Assembly (NCBI RefSeq): GCF_014126615.1
Contig: NZ_CP059896.1
Coordinates: 2,738,501-2,802,500 of the forward strand
Origin: Ciceribacter thiooxidans
GTDB taxonomy: Bacteria > Pseudomonadota > Alphaproteobacteria > Rhizobiales > Rhizobiaceae
DNA length: 64,000 bases
Direction of reading: 5' to 3'
Positions 50,670-59,455 of this stretch are shown here, one piece after another (within the stretch, counting starts at the first letter, position 1; the number at the start of each line of letters is the position of its first letter). Position numbers and translations under genes: made by a program. The notes beneath the pieces are model-generated. The model was given only the letters and a program-made list of their open reading frames with translations, was not told where the DNA came from and did not search any database.

Positions 50670-52028
50670 ATGGATATTGAATGCCAAGCCAAAACCTTTT
50701 TCGAAGCAAACCCCGACATCGAAGTGCTGGAAGCCTTCGTCATCGACGTCAATGGCGTTCCGCGGGGCAAGTGGATCCCGCGCGAACGCGCTCTCGACGT
50801 CCTGACCAAGGGCATGGCGATGCCGCGCTCGGTCTATGCGCTCGACGTATGGGGACGCGACGTCAATGCCGCGGGGCTCGCAGAAGGCACCGGTGACCCC
50901 GACGGGCTCTGCTTTCCGGTTCCCGGCACGCTGTCGCGCGTCACCTGGCTTTCGCGGCCGACGGCGCAGGTGCTGCTGGAGATGCGCAATCCGGACGGCA
51001 GCGGCTTTTACGCCAATCCGCGCAACGTGCTGGCAAGCGTGGTCGAGCGCTACCGCAAGCTCGGGCTGACGCCGGTCGTTGCGACCGAGCTCGAATTCTA
51101 TCTCATCGATCCGGTGCGCTCGGCGCTCGATCCGGTGCGCCCGCCGAAGACTCGCGAGGGCCGCTGGCATACCGGCCAGACGCAGGTGCTTTCGATCGCC
51201 GAACTGCAGGATTTCGAGGAGGTCTTTTACGCGATTTCCACCGCCGCCCGCGCCCAGAAGGTGCCGGCCGACACGACGCTGCGCGAAAACGGCCCCGGCC
51301 AGTACGAGATCAACCTGAACCACGTGCCGGATGCGCTCGCCGCCGCCGACTATGCGGTGCTCCTGAAGCGCATCGTCAAGGGGGTTGCCCGCTGCCACGA
51401 TCTCGACGCCACCTTCATGGCGAAGCCCTACGGCATGCAGGCGGGTAGCGGCATGCATGTGCACTTCTCGGTGCTCGACGAGACCGGTGCCAACATCTAC
51501 GCCGGTGAAGACGGGCCGTCGGAGGCGCTCTTCCATTCGGTCGGCGGGCTTCTGGAATCCATGGGCGAGAGCATGGCTGTCTTCGCACCCCACCAGAATT
51601 CCTACCGGCGGCTGCGGCCGTCGGAACATGCGCCGACCTATGCCTCCTGGGGCTTCGACAACCGCTCGGCGGCGGTGCGCGTCATCACCGCGAGCCGGCC
51701 CGCGACCCGCATCGAGCATCGCGTCGCCGGCGCCGATACGAACCCCTATCTCGTCGTCGCGATGATCCTGAGCGCCGCGCTCGCCGGCATGAAGGAGAAG
51801 ACGCAGCCGGGTGGCGCGATCAGCGGCGACGAGCACGCGATCAACCACGAGCCGCTCCCGACCAACTGGGACCAGTCGCTGCAGCGTTTTTCGAAGTCGA
51901 GCTTCGCCTATGCGGCGCTCGGCCCGAAGTATCGCGGGCTCTACACCGCCTGCAAGCAGCAGGAAATCTCGGAATTTTCGCTCCGCGTCACCGACGTGGA
52001 ATACGACGCCTATATCCGGACCGTTTGA
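50670..52028 (+). CDS. puuA: Glutamine synthetase family gamma-glutamylpolyamine synthetase
   Basis: A 452-residue GS-fold enzyme of the PuuA group. The metal/glutamate site is in VVATELEFYLID, the ATP loop in GSGMHVHFSVLDETG and the catalytic segment in NRSAAVRVITASRPATRIEHRVAGAD. True glutamine synthetases have a different N-terminus and no oxidase partner. Here a FAD oxidase follows after 13 bases, the arrangement of the Puu pathway (gamma-glutamylation of putrescine, then oxidation). The exact amine is not known. Confidence 0.85.
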   Translation: MDIECQAKTFFEANPDIEVLEAFVIDVNGVPRGKWIPRERALDVLTKGMAMPRSVYALDVWGRDVNAAGLAEGTGDPDGLCFPVPGTLSRVTWLSRPTAQVLLEMRNPDGSGFYANPRNVLASVVERYRKLGLTPVVATELEFYLIDPVRSALDPVRPPKTREGRWHTGQTQVLSIAELQDFEEVFYAISTAARAQKVPADTTLRENGPGQYEINLNHVPDALAAADYAVLLKRIVKGVARCHDLDATFMAKPYGMQAGSGMHVHFSVLDETGANIYAGEDGPSEALFHSVGGLLESMGESMAVFAPHQNSYRRLRPSEHAPTYASWGFDNRSAAVRVITASRPATRIEHRVAGADTNPYLVVAMILSAALAGMKEKTQPGGAISGDEHAINHEPLPTNWDQSLQRFSKSSFAYAALGPKYRGLYTACKQQEISEFSLRVTDVEYDAYIRTV

Positions 52029-52041
52029 GAGGAACAGGACG

Positions 52042-53337
52042 ATGCAGACTTCCCCGAACAATCCCGGCCACACTAATTCCTGGTATGCGGCAAGTGCCAA
52101 CGACAAGCGCGTCCGTCCCGAACTCGAAGGCGAGACGGAGGCCGACGTCTGCGTGATCGGCGCCGGCTTCACCGGTATTTCCGCCGCACTGGAACTCGCT
52201 GAGAACGGCTTCTCGGTGGTGGTGCTCGAAGGCGAGCGCATCGGCTTCGGCGCCTCCGGCCGCAACGGCGGCCAGATCGTCAACGGCTACAGCCGTGACC
52301 TCGAAGTGATCGCGAAGCGTTACGGCCAGGAGAAGGCCGTGAAGCTCGGCGAGATGTCGCTCGAGGGTGGCGAAATCATCCGCCGCCGCGTCGCGACATA
52401 CGGCATCCACTGCGATCTCGTCGACGGCGGCTTCTTTGCCGCCTTCACCGACAAGCAGGTCAAGGAGATGGCGCATGTGAAGGCGAACTGGGAAAAGCAC
52501 GGGCATACCGGGCTCGAGATGGTCTCGAAATCCGAGGTCGGCCGCTACGTGAAGACCGACCGCTATGTCGGTGGCATGATCGATCGCCTCGGCGGTCACA
52601 TTCACCCGCTCAATCTCGTGCTCGGCGAGGCCGCTGCTGCGGAAGGGCTCGGCGTGCGGATCTTCGAGAAGTCGCGGGTCACCGGCCTCGACATGGGCGC
52701 GAGCCCCGTCGTGAAGACGGCCAGGGGCCGGGTGAAGGCAAAATACGTTCTCGTCTGCGGCAATGCCTATCTCGGCTCCATGCTGCCGAAGATCACCGAC
52801 CGGATGATGCCTGTCTCCAGCCAGGTCATGGCGACGGAGCCACTCGACGCAAAGCTGATCGAGGACCTGCTTCCGGCCAACTACTGCGTCGAGGATGCGA
52901 ACTACGTGCTCGACTACTACCGCCGCACCGCCGACAACCGGCTGCTCTACGGCGGCGGCATCGGCTATGGCGGGCATGACCCGGCAAACCTCACCGGCGT
53001 CATCCGCCCGAATATGCTGAAGACCTTCCCGCAGCTGAAGGACGCCCGCATCGACTTCGCCTGGAGCGGCAATTTCGCCCTCACGCTCACACGCGTCCCG
53101 CATATCGGACGACTTTCGGAGAACGTCTATTTCTCCCACGGCGATTCCGGCCACGGGGTGACGACGACGCATCTCCTCGGCAAGATCCTCGGTGAAGCCG
53201 TCCGCGGACATGCCGGACGCTTCGACGTCTGGGCCTCGCTGCCGGCGCTTCCCTTCCCCGGCGGCCGAACCTTCCGCGTGCCGCTCACCGTTCTCGGCGC
53301 GTGGTGGTACGGCCTGCGCGACAAGCTCGGCGTCTGA
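52042..53337 (+). CDS. puuB: Gamma-glutamylputrescine oxidase-like FAD enzyme
   Basis: A 431-residue DAO-fold flavoprotein. The FAD motif is VCVIGAGFTGISAALELAENG (residues 35-55) and is followed by the typical GFGASGRNGGQIVNGYS of PuuB. It oxidises the gamma-glutamyl amine made by the upstream synthetase. The ATG at 52042 follows GAGGAACAGGA. A clear terminator follows. Confidence 0.88.
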   Translation: MQTSPNNPGHTNSWYAASANDKRVRPELEGETEADVCVIGAGFTGISAALELAENGFSVVVLEGERIGFGASGRNGGQIVNGYSRDLEVIAKRYGQEKAVKLGEMSLEGGEIIRRRVATYGIHCDLVDGGFFAAFTDKQVKEMAHVKANWEKHGHTGLEMVSKSEVGRYVKTDRYVGGMIDRLGGHIHPLNLVLGEAAAAEGLGVRIFEKSRVTGLDMGASPVVKTARGRVKAKYVLVCGNAYLGSMLPKITDRMMPVSSQVMATEPLDAKLIEDLLPANYCVEDANYVLDYYRRTADNRLLYGGGIGYGGHDPANLTGVIRPNMLKTFPQLKDARIDFAWSGNFALTLTRVPHIGRLSENVYFSHGDSGHGVTTTHLLGKILGEAVRGHAGRFDVWASLPALPFPGGRTFRVPLTVLGAWWYGLRDKLGV

Positions 53338-53345
53338 GGAGCATC

Positions 53346-53375
53346 GAGCGGGCACCAAACAGCCCGCTCATTTTC
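53346..53375 (+). terminator. Rho-independent terminator after puuB
   Basis: A perfect 8-bp stem (GAGCGGGC at 53346-53353, GCCCGCTC at 53362-53369) with an 8-base loop and following ATTTTC. Confidence 0.8.
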
Positions 53376-53903
53376 TCAACGGATCGAAAGCCCCGCGACG
53401 GCAATATCTGCGATCTCGTCGATCTCCCGGTCGATACCGACCGTCACGACGCCCGGTTCGCCGGTCGGCACTTCGAGTGTTGCAAGCTGGCTGTCGAGGA
53501 GAGAGGTCGGCATGAAATGGCCCGTGCGGGACCCCATCCGCTCGCTCAGCAGCGCGCGCGTGCCTTCGAGATAGACGAAGGATAGCCGCCCGGCCACCGC
53601 ATCGCGCAGCCGGTCGCGATAGACTTTCTTCAGCGCCGAGCAGGAGACGACGATCCCCTCGCCGCGGTCCAGAGCCTCGGCCATCCTCCGGCCGATGATT
53701 TCGAGCCACGGCCAGCGGTCATCGTCACTCAAGGGTTCGCCACGCGACATCTTCTCGACATTCGATTTCGGATGCAGGACATCGCCTTCGATGAAGGGCA
53801 GACCGAGGCGCTCGGCGATCGCCGCGCCGACGGATGACTTGCCGCAGCCGCAAACGCCCATCACGATGATCGCCCCCTGCCTTGCCGTCTTCGTCCGTTC
53901 CAC
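53376..53903 (-). CDS. gntK: Gluconokinase
   Basis: A 175-residue P-loop kinase. The Walker A is GVCGCGKSSVGAAIAE, followed by FIEGDVLHPKSNVEKMSRGEPLSDDDRWPWL, which is diagnostic of thermoresistant gluconokinases. It phosphorylates gluconate to 6-phosphogluconate. The start is a GTG at 53903 with GGAG 7 bases upstream; no ATG is available before the P-loop. It stands alone and converges on puuB. Confidence 0.95.
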   Translation of the reverse strand: MERTKTARQGAIIVMGVCGCGKSSVGAAIAERLGLPFIEGDVLHPKSNVEKMSRGEPLSDDDRWPWLEIIGRRMAEALDRGEGIVVSCSALKKVYRDRLRDAVAGRLSFVYLEGTRALLSERMGSRTGHFMPTSLLDSQLATLEVPTGEPGVVTVGIDREIDEIADIAVAGLSIR

Positions 53904-53990
53904 CTGTCCGCTCCCGCCGTGCTCGTTGCGACGAAGCGGAAGATAGCGATCGGCGCGTCCAAGTCCACCCGCGGTGAACGTGAACTGCAG

Positions 53991-55592
53991 TCAGCCCGCG
54001 CGCATCTCGGCGGCGATCTTCTCGGCCATCATGATGACCGGCGCATTGGTGTTACCGCCGATCAGCGTCGGCATCGCCGAGGCGTCGATGACACGAAGCC
54101 CCTTGACACCCTGAACCCGGAGTGCCGGATCGACGACGGCGCGATCGTCCGAACCCATGCGGCAGGTGCCGACGGGATGGTAGATCGTGTCGGCGCGAGC
54201 GCGAATGCGTTCGGTGAGTGCCGCATCCGAGCCGCCGGCCTCTGCGTAGAGTTCACGCTTGCGGTAACCGGCGAGCGCACCCGCCTCCATGATGTCGCGC
54301 ATCACCTTCGTGCCGGCGAGCATGCCCGCCATGTCACGCGGGTCGGAGAGATAGGCGGGGTCGATGCGGGGCGCCGCCCGCGGATCGGCGCTCCTCAACG
54401 TCACTGCCCCGCGCGAATGCGGCCTGAGCAGACAGACATGGCAGGAATAGCCGTAGCCTATATGCAGCCGGCGGGCATGATCATCGACCATGGCGACGAC
54501 GAAGTGGAGCTGGATGTCCGGCCGGTCGAGCGCCGGATCGGTCTTCAGGAAGGCGCCCGACTCGGCGAAGGTCGAGCGCAGATGCCCGGTGCCTTCACGC
54601 CGCCATTCCCGCGCCGACCGGGCGATGTCGGCCGTGCCGTGAAGGCCGATGCCGATCATGTCGCGGTCACGCGAGCGGTAGATCATGGTGAAATCGAGAT
54701 GGTCCTGCAGGTTGCGCCCGACCTCCGGACTGTCGGCGACGACCGCGATACCGTGGCGGCGCAGTTCGTCCGCGGGACCGATACCGGAGAGCATCAGCAA
54801 TTGCGGCGACTGCAGCGCACCGCAGGCGACAATCACCTCGCGCGCGGCACGGGCAATCAGTTCGCGGCGACCGACCCGATAGGCGACAGCAGAGGCGCGG
54901 CCATGCTCGAAAAGCACGCGGCTCGCCCGAGCGCCGGTGACGATCGTCAGGTTCGGCCGGTCGAGATGGTCGGCCAGGTAGGCGGCGGACGCCGAGCAAC
55001 GCTCGCCCTTGCGCGGACCGCGCCAGAACTGTGTCGCCTGGTAGAGGCCGATCCCCTCCTGATCCGGACCGTTGAAATCGTCGTTGCGACGAAAGCCGCG
55101 TTCCTCGCCGGCGGCAAGGAACGCTTGGTTCACCGGCCGCGCCCATTCGGCATCGCTGACCTGCAGCGGCCCGCCCGAGCCGTGAAGGGGGCCGGCACCA
55201 CGCGCATTGTCCTCCGCTTTCAGGAACCACGGCAGCACGTCGGCAAAGGACCACCCGTCGCAACCGGCATCCGCCCAGTCGTCGTAGTCGCCGGCATGGC
55301 CCCGGACATAGAGCATCGCATTGATGAGGCTCGACCCGCCGAGACCGCGTCCGCGCGGCTGATAGCCGCGCCTGCCGTTCAGTTCCGCTTGCGGTTCGGT
55401 CTCGAAAGCCCAGTTGGCAAAGGGCAACCGCCCCGGCACGACCGCAGCGGCACCCGACGGCACACGCAGCAGCAATTCGCGTCCCAATCCCCCCGCCTCC
55501 AGCAGGCAAACCTTGACGTCTGGGTCCTCGCTCAACCTTGCAGCCAGAACCGCACCCGCCGAGCCGCCGCCAGCGATCACATAGTCGAACAT
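53991..55592 (-). CDS. GMC-family oxidoreductase (choline-dehydrogenase-like)
   Basis: A 533-residue flavoprotein. The FAD motif is MFDYVIAGGGSAGAVLAARL at the very N-terminus. The GMC signatures are RGRGLGGSSLINAMLYVRG and GALQSPQLLMLSGIG. The C-terminal active-site region has YHPVGTCRMG and DASAMPTLIGGNTNAPVIMMAEK. It oxidises an alcohol; choline, a sugar alcohol and other substrates are possible. The ATG at 55592 follows GGGAGGGG. An 18-bp palindrome lies 52 bases upstream. Confidence 0.88.
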   Translation of the reverse strand: MFDYVIAGGGSAGAVLAARLSEDPDVKVCLLEAGGLGRELLLRVPSGAAAVVPGRLPFANWAFETEPQAELNGRRGYQPRGRGLGGSSLINAMLYVRGHAGDYDDWADAGCDGWSFADVLPWFLKAEDNARGAGPLHGSGGPLQVSDAEWARPVNQAFLAAGEERGFRRNDDFNGPDQEGIGLYQATQFWRGPRKGERCSASAAYLADHLDRPNLTIVTGARASRVLFEHGRASAVAYRVGRRELIARAAREVIVACGALQSPQLLMLSGIGPADELRRHGIAVVADSPEVGRNLQDHLDFTMIYRSRDRDMIGIGLHGTADIARSAREWRREGTGHLRSTFAESGAFLKTDPALDRPDIQLHFVVAMVDDHARRLHIGYGYSCHVCLLRPHSRGAVTLRSADPRAAPRIDPAYLSDPRDMAGMLAGTKVMRDIMEAGALAGYRKRELYAEAGGSDAALTERIRARADTIYHPVGTCRMGSDDRAVVDPALRVQGVKGLRVIDASAMPTLIGGNTNAPVIMMAEKIAAEMRAG

Positions 55593-55643
55593 GGTCCCCT
55601 CCCAAGGCCCCGGCAATACGACGCTCCGCGGCATCACCTTTCC

Positions 55644-55661
55644 GTTTACGTATACGTAAAC
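55644..55661. promoter_or_regulatory. 18-bp palindromic operator upstream of the GMC gene
   Basis: GTTTACGTATACGTAAAC is a perfect palindrome, the kind bound by TetR-type repressors (core ACGTATACGT). It sits in the promoter region of the GMC oxidoreductase. No TetR gene is adjacent. Confidence 0.7.
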
Positions 55662-55726
55662 CGACCAGAACGATCACTCAAGAGGGAGCGTTCGCCCAGT
55701 GGACGATTTCAGAGAGACAAGGCAAA

Positions 55727-55762
55727 CGAAAACCCCGCCGACCTTTCGGTCCGGCGGGGTTC
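55727..55762 (-). terminator. Terminator of rirA
   Basis: A GC-rich stem (55731-55743 with 55749-55762, one bulged base) 24 bases after the rirA stop. On the minus strand it is followed by TTTTCGTTT. Confidence 0.75.
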
Positions 55763-55785
55763 GACAAAAGGGGCTATTGTCGCGA

Positions 55786-56259
55786 TCAGGCGGCCGGCGC
55801 GGAGACCGTCTTTGCCGGCGCGTCAGACAGGCCAAGCAGGAAGTTGATGTGCGGACGCGCCTTGACGAGGTCCTCGATCGTGTACTCCGACAGGACCTCG
55901 AAGAAGGCGCCGAGCGCGCGGCGCAGGGCCGCATTCAGCCCGCAGCTGTCGACGAGAGGGCAATCGATCTCGCCGTCATCCTCGAAACACTCGGCCATCG
56001 CAAAACTGTCTTCGGTAACCTTCACAACGTCGAACAGGGTGATCTTGTCGGCCGGACGGCCGAGCCGCACGCCGCCGTTACGGCCGCGTACCGTTTCCAC
56101 CAGTCCCGCCTTGTTAAGCGGCTGCAGGATCTTGAACAGGAACAGTTCCGAAACGCCGTAAGCCCTGGCGATCTCCGGGATGCGGCTCAGACGGTCCTTG
56201 TTCGCCGCGCAGTACATCAGCATGCGCACGGCATAATTGGTCTGCTTCGTCAAACGCAT
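55786..56259 (-). CDS. rirA: Iron-responsive Rrf2-family repressor RirA
   Basis: A 157-residue Rrf2 regulator beginning MRLTKQTNYAVRMLMYCAAN. The winged HTH is followed by the cluster ligands Cys91, Cys100 and Cys106 in AECFEDDGEIDCPLVDSCGLN. RirA represses iron uptake genes in rhizobia when iron is sufficient, through a labile 4Fe-4S cluster. It is divergent from an iron-binding-protein gene, a likely target. A terminator follows it. Confidence 0.92.
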   Translation of the reverse strand: MRLTKQTNYAVRMLMYCAANKDRLSRIPEIARAYGVSELFLFKILQPLNKAGLVETVRGRNGGVRLGRPADKITLFDVVKVTEDSFAMAECFEDDGEIDCPLVDSCGLNAALRRALGAFFEVLSEYTIEDLVKARPHINFLLGLSDAPAKTVSAPAA

Positions 56260-56369
56260 GCATGACTCCTCGTGCTTGGGTTCCCCCTATATAGGACCTT
56301 TTGTACTTTTGAACAATTCCAAAATAGTCAAGTTCACATTTCTACACCGCCTCTGCGACGAAGAGTCCG

Positions 56370-56398
56370 TTGACACCTCTCCGTATTCATGACTATTA
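56370..56398 (+). promoter_or_regulatory. Promoter of the iron-binding-protein gene
   Basis: TTGACA (56370-56375) and CTATTA (56393-56398) are 17 bases apart, 42 bases before the start codon. Confidence 0.6.
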
Positions 56399-56439
56399 CG
56401 CTCAAGAATATGCAACACGAGACAGGAAGGGACACCTTC

Positions 56440-57483
56440 ATGACGTTTTCACGGATGCTGCGTTCGGGTCTTCTGGCTTCGGCGGCGTTTCTCGCCGCGG
56501 GCGGAGCCGCCATGGCCGATGGCGAGGTCAACATCTATTCCTATCGCCAGCCGGAACTCATCCAGCCGCTGATCGATGCCTTCTCCAAGGAAACCGGCGT
56601 CGAGGCGAATGTCCTGTTCCTCGACAAGGGCCTGGTCGAGCGTATCAGTGCAGAAGGCGTCAACTCGCCGGCCGACGTGATCCTGACGGTCGATATCGGT
56701 CGCCTGGTCGAGGCGAAGTCCGGAGGTGTCACCCAGCCGCTTTCCGACGAGGCGATCAACGCGCAGATTCCGGCCCAGTACCGCGATCCGGACGGTGACT
56801 GGTTCGGGCTCACCACCCGCGGCCGTGTCGTCTATGCCTCGAAGGACCGCGTCAAGGAAGACGCCATCACCTACGAGGAGCTCGCCGATCCCAAGTGGAA
56901 GGGCAAGATCTGCATGCGTGACGGTCAGCACTCCTACAATATCGGGCTCTTCGCCTCGATGGTCGCCCATCACGGCGAGGAATACACCGAAAAGTGGCTG
57001 CGCGGCCTGAAGGAGAACCTCGCCCGCAAGCCGGATGGCAACGACCGCAGCCAGGCCAAGGCGATCATGTCCGGCGAATGCGACATCGCGCTCGGCAACA
57101 CCTATTACGTCGGCCTGATGCTTACCAACGACAAGGAGCCGGAAGAGAAGGAATGGGCGGCCGCCATCAAGGTCCTCTTCCCGAACGCCGCCGATCGCGG
57201 CACCCACGTCAACATCTCCGGCATGGCACTCGCGAAAAACGCACCGAACAAGGACAATGCCGTGAAGTTCATGGAATTCCTCGCCTCCAAGGAGGCACAG
57301 GAAATCTATGCCGAGCAGGTCTTCGAATATCCGGTCATGCCGGGCGCCAAGGTCTCCGACGTCGTCGCCTCCTTCGGCGAGATCAAGCCCGACACGCTGC
57401 CGCTCGCGGACATCGCCGCAAACCGCAAGAAAGCATCCGAGCTGGTCGACAAGGTCGGTCTCAACGACGGACCGTCGATGTAA
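56440..57483 (+). CDS. fbpA: Periplasmic ferric-iron-binding protein of an ABC transporter (FbpA type)
   Basis: A 347-residue solute-binding protein with a signal peptide (SGLLASAAFLAAGGAAMADG, cleavage near residue 26). The mature part starts VNIYSYRQPELIQPLIDAF. It has the family segment GDWFGLTTRGRVV and the paired Tyr in GNTYYVG that bind ferric iron in FbpA/FutA. The permease and ATPase genes are not adjacent. It diverges from rirA, so iron regulation is expected. The ATG at 56440 follows AGGAAGGG. Confidence 0.88.
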   Translation: MTFSRMLRSGLLASAAFLAAGGAAMADGEVNIYSYRQPELIQPLIDAFSKETGVEANVLFLDKGLVERISAEGVNSPADVILTVDIGRLVEAKSGGVTQPLSDEAINAQIPAQYRDPDGDWFGLTTRGRVVYASKDRVKEDAITYEELADPKWKGKICMRDGQHSYNIGLFASMVAHHGEEYTEKWLRGLKENLARKPDGNDRSQAKAIMSGECDIALGNTYYVGLMLTNDKEPEEKEWAAAIKVLFPNAADRGTHVNISGMALAKNAPNKDNAVKFMEFLASKEAQEIYAEQVFEYPVMPGAKVSDVVASFGEIKPDTLPLADIAANRKKASELVDKVGLNDGPSM

Positions 57484-57511
57484 TCGGCGAACGCTTCCCA
57501 TGAAATACGAA

Positions 57512-57540
57512 CAGGCCCTTTCGGGCCCGTTTTGCTTTGC
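57512..57540 (+). terminator. Terminator after fbpA
   Basis: A GGCCC/GGGCC stem (57514-57518, 57523-57527) followed by CGTTTTGCTTT, 30 bases after the stop. Confidence 0.7.
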
Positions 57541-57584
57541 GGCGCCCCCTCGCCCGAGAGAGCGAGGGAGGTATGAGCCTCGTC

Positions 57585-59081
57585 TTACTTCATCGTCGGA
57601 ATGGAGAACTCGGCGCCATCCTTGATGCCGGACGGCCAGCGGCTCGTGATCGTCTTGGTGCGGGTCCAGAACTTGATCGAGTCCGTGCCGTGCTGGTTCA
57701 GGTCGCCGAAGGACGAAGCCTTCCAGCCACCGAAGGAGTGGTAGGCGAGCGGAACCGGGATCGGAACGTTGACGCCGACCATGCCGATGTTGATGCGGCT
57801 TGCGAAGTCGCGGGCGGCGTCGCCGTCGCGGGTGTAGATCGCGACGCCATTGCCGTATTCGTGCTTCATCGGCAGCGAGAGCGCATCTTCATAGTTCTTG
57901 GCGCGGACCACCGAGAGAACCGGTCCGAAGATCTCGGTCTTGTAGATGTCCATGTCAGGGGTGACGTTGTCGAACAGGCAGCCGCCGACGAAGTTGCCGT
58001 TCTCATAGCCCTGCAGCTTGAAATCGCGGCCGTCGACGACGAGCTTCGCACCCTGTTCCACACCACGATTGATGAGACCGAGGACGCGTTCGCGTGCTTC
58101 CTTGGTGACGAGCGGGCCCAAATCGGCCTTGTCATCTGTATAGGGGCCGATGCGCAGTGACTCGACCATCGGGGTAAGCTTCTCGATGAGCCGGTTGGCG
58201 GTTTCCTCGCCGACCGGAACGGCGACCGAGATCGCCATGCAGCGCTCGCCGGCCGAACCGTAGCCCGCACCCATCAGGGCGTTGGCGGCCTGGTCCATGT
58301 CGGCATCGGGCATGATGATCATGTGGTTCTTGGCGCCGCCGAAGCACTGGGCGCGCTTGCCGTTCATCGCGGCCGTGCCGTAGACGTAGCGGGCGATCGG
58401 CGTCGAGCCGACGAAGGAGACCGCGCCGATTTCCGGATGGGTGAGGATACCGTCGACGGCTTCCTTGTCGCCGTTGACGACGTTGAGGATGCCGGCAGGA
58501 AGGCCAGCCTCGATCATCAGTTCGGCAAGACGCATCGGCACGGACGGGTCACGCTCGGACGGCTTCAGGATGAAGGCGTTGCCGCAGGCGATCGCCGGCG
58601 CGAACATCCACATCGGGATCATGCCGGGGAAGTTGAAGGGCGTGATGCCGGCGCCGATGCCGACCGGTTGGCGGATCGAATACATGTCGATGTTCGGGCC
58701 GGCGCCTTCGGTGAACTCGCTCTTGGAAAGATGCGGAATGCCGATCACGAACTCGCAGACTTCGAGGCCGCGGACGACGTCGCCCTTGGCGTCTTCGATG
58801 GTCTTGCCGTGCTCACGCGACAGCATTTCGGCAAGCTCGTCCATGTTGTCGTTCAGGAGCTGGACGAACTTCATGAACACACGGGCGCGGCGCTGCGGGT
58901 TGGTGGCAGCCCATTTCGGCTGTGCAGCCTTGGCAGACTGGACGGCGGCGTTCAGTTCGGCGGCGCTTGCAAGCGCCACCTGCGCCTGCACTTCGCCGGT
59001 CGCCGGATTGTAGACGGGGGCGGTGCGGCCGCTGGTGCCGGCGACGCGCTTGCCGTCGATGAAATGCCCGATCTCATACAT
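57585..59081 (-). CDS. mmsA: Methylmalonate-semialdehyde dehydrogenase (CoA-acylating)
   Basis: A 498-residue aldehyde dehydrogenase of the MmsA type. It starts MYEIGHFIDGKRVAGTSGR and has the nucleotide-binding ITPFNFPGMIPMWMFAPAI, the catalytic Cys in GSAGERCMA and the C-terminal FGGWKASSFGDLNQHG. It converts methylmalonate or malonate semialdehyde to propionyl- or acetyl-CoA in valine, inositol or beta-alanine breakdown. It diverges from a LysR gene across a repeat-containing region. Confidence 0.94.
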   Translation of the reverse strand: MYEIGHFIDGKRVAGTSGRTAPVYNPATGEVQAQVALASAAELNAAVQSAKAAQPKWAATNPQRRARVFMKFVQLLNDNMDELAEMLSREHGKTIEDAKGDVVRGLEVCEFVIGIPHLSKSEFTEGAGPNIDMYSIRQPVGIGAGITPFNFPGMIPMWMFAPAIACGNAFILKPSERDPSVPMRLAELMIEAGLPAGILNVVNGDKEAVDGILTHPEIGAVSFVGSTPIARYVYGTAAMNGKRAQCFGGAKNHMIIMPDADMDQAANALMGAGYGSAGERCMAISVAVPVGEETANRLIEKLTPMVESLRIGPYTDDKADLGPLVTKEARERVLGLINRGVEQGAKLVVDGRDFKLQGYENGNFVGGCLFDNVTPDMDIYKTEIFGPVLSVVRAKNYEDALSLPMKHEYGNGVAIYTRDGDAARDFASRINIGMVGVNVPIPVPLAYHSFGGWKASSFGDLNQHGTDSIKFWTRTKTITSRWPSGIKDGAEFSIPTMK

Positions 59082-59221
59082 GGATGTGCCTCCTCAGGTT
59101 TTTCGCTGGACACAGCATCCCACTTTAATTTGCACAACACAACGCGATGATATACGCATCTATTGTGCAGAAATTGATGTTTAATGGAGGCAGTTGCGAG
59201 ATGCTCCGGCCGACGTTCAAG

Positions 59222-59420
59222 GCTCTCACCCCCCTCTGTCACTTCGTGACATCTCCCCCTCAGAGGGGAGATTGCTGCTGCCCGCATTATTCACCGCCAG
59301 TCACGCTGCACCTATTGAAGATGAGATTCTTCCGTTCGGGCACATGGGAAGCGACGCACGCTCCGTCCGGCCGATCTCCCCCCTTGAGGGGGAGATGCCC
59401 GGCAGGGCAGAGTGGGGTGT
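59222..59420. repeat. RIME-like intergenic repeat
   Basis: Two GC-rich palindromic parts flank a short spacer. The left holds CATCTCCCCCTCAGAGGGGA and the right GATCTCCCCCCTTGAGGGGG. The pattern resembles the RIME mosaic elements of Rhizobiaceae. It lies between the mmsA start and the LysR gene. Confidence 0.65.
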
Positions 59421-59455
59421 CGCCGCCACGACCCGTGAGGTTGCGGAGGCTCGCC

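Noticed and set aside
56260..56439. A RirA/IRO box (TGA-N9-TCA) between rirA and fbpA
   Set aside because: AT-rich inverted pieces are present but none has the required spacing.
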